Source: an uncultured Collinsella sp. (GTDB lineage Bacteria > Actinomycetota > Coriobacteriia > Coriobacteriales > Coriobacteriaceae). From it: DNA of 13,325 nucleotides. The stretch's first letter is position 1; each line of letters starts with the position of its first letter. Position numbers and translations under genes: made by a program. Where the stretch lies: NCBI GenBank assembly GCA_900549195.1, contig URNK01000030.1, positions 1 through 13,325 of the forward strand, read 5' to 3'. Below are positions 11,867 to 13,325 of the stretch, piece by piece. The notes under the pieces were generated by a model. The model had not been told where the DNA came from. It worked only from the letters and a program-made list of their open reading frames with translations, and did no database searches.

Positions 11867-13325
11867 ATGTCTGACAAGCGCCGCACCTTTGCCGTTATCG
11901 ACGGCAACTCGCTCATGCACCGCGCCTTCCACGCCGTGCCGCCGACTATGAACGCGCCGGACGGTCGCCCCACCAACGCGATCTTTGGCTTTCTGAACAT
12001 GTTTCTCAAGATGATCGACGCCTTTAACCCCGACGGCGTTGTTGTGGCGTTTGATAAGGGCAAGCCGCGCGTGCGCATGGAGATGCTGCCGCAGTATAAG
12101 GCGCAACGCCCGCCCATGGACCCCGATCTGCATGCGCAGTTCCCTATGATCAAGGAGCTGCTCGTCGCACTCAACGTGCCGATTCTGCAGTCCGAGGGCT
12201 GGGAAGGCGATGACATTCTGGGCACTATGGCGCGCCTGGGCGAGCAGGCCGGCTGTGACATGCTGCTGGTGACCGGCGACCGTGACATGTATCAGCTCGT
12301 GACCGAGCACGTCAACGTGGTCTCGACTCGCAAGGGCCTGTCCGACGTGGCGATTATGACGCCCGAGAGCGTGGATGACCTGTATCACGGCATTACGCCG
12401 GCGCTCGTGCCCGACTTTTATGGTCTGAAGGGCGACACGTCCGATAACATCCCCGGCGTGCCGGGCATCGGCCCCAAAAAGGCGAGTGCACTCATCGCGC
12501 AGTACGGTAGCCTGGACGAGGTCATCGCACACGCCGACGAGGTCAAGGGCAAAATGGGCGAAAACCTGCGTGCACACATCGACGATGCGCTGCTGAGCCG
12601 CAAGGTCGCAACCATTCGCACCGATGCGCCCGTCGAGCTCGATTTTGAGGCGACGTCATTCCCGGCGTTTTCTGCCGACGAAGTGTCCGCGGCGCTGGGC
12701 ACGCTTGGTATCACCGCCATGCAGAACCGTTTCTTGGCGCTGATCGGCGGCGAGGGCGGGGCTGCTGCTGCCTCTAGTGTGTTTGAGATACCTGCTATGG
12801 TTCGCGCGGCCGCCGGCGATGCCGACGCGCTTGGTGCCGTTGCGGCTGAGGTCTCCCGCGCGATTGATGCCGGCGAGTGGGTCGCCGCCGTGGTGGACGA
12901 CGACAAGGAAGAGGGCGCGCTCTTTGGACTGACGCGCACGCTGTGGTTGGCGACGTCCAAGGGCCTGTTCGCGCTCGAGGAGGGCGACGGCGCCTCCACT
13001 GCCGTAGTCGATGGCTTCAACTTCGCTCACGGTGTGATCGCCGGCGTGCTTGCGCGCCTGTTTATGGAGGGCCGCGTGGCGAGCCCGGATACGAAGGCGC
13101 TGCTGCACGAGCTTTCGCCCATCGATTCTTCTGAGCCCGAGCTCATGGATCCGCTAGCAGTCGATTCCACGTGCATCTTCGACACCGTGGTCGCCGCTTA
13201 CCTGTTGGATTCCGACCGCTCCGAGTTTGACGAGGCACATCTGGCCGATACGTATCTGCAGATGGCGCTGCCTGCGGCGCGCGGCGCAGAGGGTGCTGGT
13301 GAGGACGCTCCGGCGCCTGCCGCCC
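11867..13325 (+). CDS. polA: DNA polymerase I, N-terminal part (3' end beyond window)
   Basis: 486 residues are visible and the frame is open to the window edge. Residues 1-290 are the 5'-3' exonuclease (FEN) domain: AVIDGNSLMHRAFHA (9-23) with Asp12, AFDKGKPRVR (61-70) with Asp63, EGWEGDDILGTMA (110-122) with Asp115/116, LLVTGDRDMYQLV (133-145) with Asp138/140, and GLKGDTSDNIPGVPGIGPKKA (186-206) with Asp190/193 and the helix-hairpin-helix. After a linker, residues 335-486 correspond to the 3'-5' exonuclease-like domain, but the first DxE metal motif is not recognisable (VAAVVDDDKEEG, 339-350), so proofreading is probably lost as in Bacillus-type enzymes. The enzyme removes RNA primers and fills gaps in repair. 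Start ATG 11867 has GAGGT (11855-11859), seven bases away. Confidence 0.96.
   Translation, partial: MSDKRRTFAVIDGNSLMHRAFHAVPPTMNAPDGRPTNAIFGFLNMFLKMIDAFNPDGVVVAFDKGKPRVRMEMLPQYKAQRPPMDPDLHAQFPMIKELLVALNVPILQSEGWEGDDILGTMARLGEQAGCDMLLVTGDRDMYQLVTEHVNVVSTRKGLSDVAIMTPESVDDLYHGITPALVPDFYGLKGDTSDNIPGVPGIGPKKASALIAQYGSLDEVIAHADEVKGKMGENLRAHIDDALLSRKVATIRTDAPVELDFEATSFPAFSADEVSAALGTLGITAMQNRFLALIGGEGGAAAASSVFEIPAMVRAAAGDADALGAVAAEVSRAIDAGEWVAAVVDDDKEEGALFGLTRTLWLATSKGLFALEEGDGASTAVVDGFNFAHGVIAGVLARLFMEGRVASPDTKALLHELSPIDSSEPELMDPLAVDSTCIFDTVVAAYLLDSDRSEFDEAHLADTYLQMALPAARGAEGAGEDAPAPAA

Noticed and set aside
1..13325. CRISPR array, tRNA, rRNA, transposase or phage genes
   Set aside because: I looked for regularly spaced direct repeats, tRNA-like cloverleafs and known mobile-element proteins and saw none; only isolated inverted repeats are present.

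Overview
The window looks like chromosome of a high-GC Gram-positive bacterium of the Coriobacteriia, most likely Collinsella or a close relative. This is inferred from the GC-rich coding sequence, strong Shine-Dalgarno sequences of the AAAGGA/GGAGG type, and the protein flavours (a single-domain PiT transporter with a DUF47 partner, short-form ThiC, M18 aminopeptidase, a TIGR02452/PARG-like protein). No database search was possible, so the genus is a recognition call and not a proof. I see no rRNA, tRNA, insertion sequence, integrase, CRISPR array or phage gene.

Layout. 1-189 is the 3' end of an unknown + strand gene, closed by an intrinsic terminator that converges on a nitroreductase (357-887, -). 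An A/C-rich intergenic stretch follows, carrying phased CCCAAA repeats (920-946) and a 77-bp element with perfect 25-bp inverted arms (1071-1147). Next is a phosphate uptake pair read leftwards: pit (1863-2912) then its DUF47/PhoU-like partner (1172-1795). On the + strand come a small unknown protein (3163-3501), a Bax-inhibitor-1 family membrane protein (3581-4276), a TIGR02452/PARG-like protein with a long Ala/Glu/Pro insertion and an altered catalytic motif (4415-5527), and an SGNH hydrolase (5612-6271). A long hairpin separates it from the convergent thiamine genes: thiD (6333-7163, -) and thiC (7345-8679, -). thiC carries a clear TPP riboswitch (8684-8778) whose conserved 3' end contains the thiC ribosome binding site.

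A membrane-anchored protein of unknown function (8851-9366, +) is divergent from thiC and convergent with yaaA (9390-10199, -). An M18 metallo-aminopeptidase (10303-11700, -) lies upstream of yaaA; a long imperfect hairpin (10224-10288) lies between them. polA starts at 11867 (+), divergent from the aminopeptidase, and runs off the right edge. The divergent region holds a perfect 10-bp dyad bracketing the probable -10 box of the aminopeptidase.

Functional picture: mostly housekeeping (phosphate uptake, thiamine pyrimidine synthesis and phosphorylation, peroxide-stress iron control, peptide turnover, DNA repair synthesis). The unusual content is in the non-coding DNA (several long inverted repeats and hairpins abutting ribosome binding sites) and in the PARG-like protein. 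I did not find evidence for a complete new multi-gene system.
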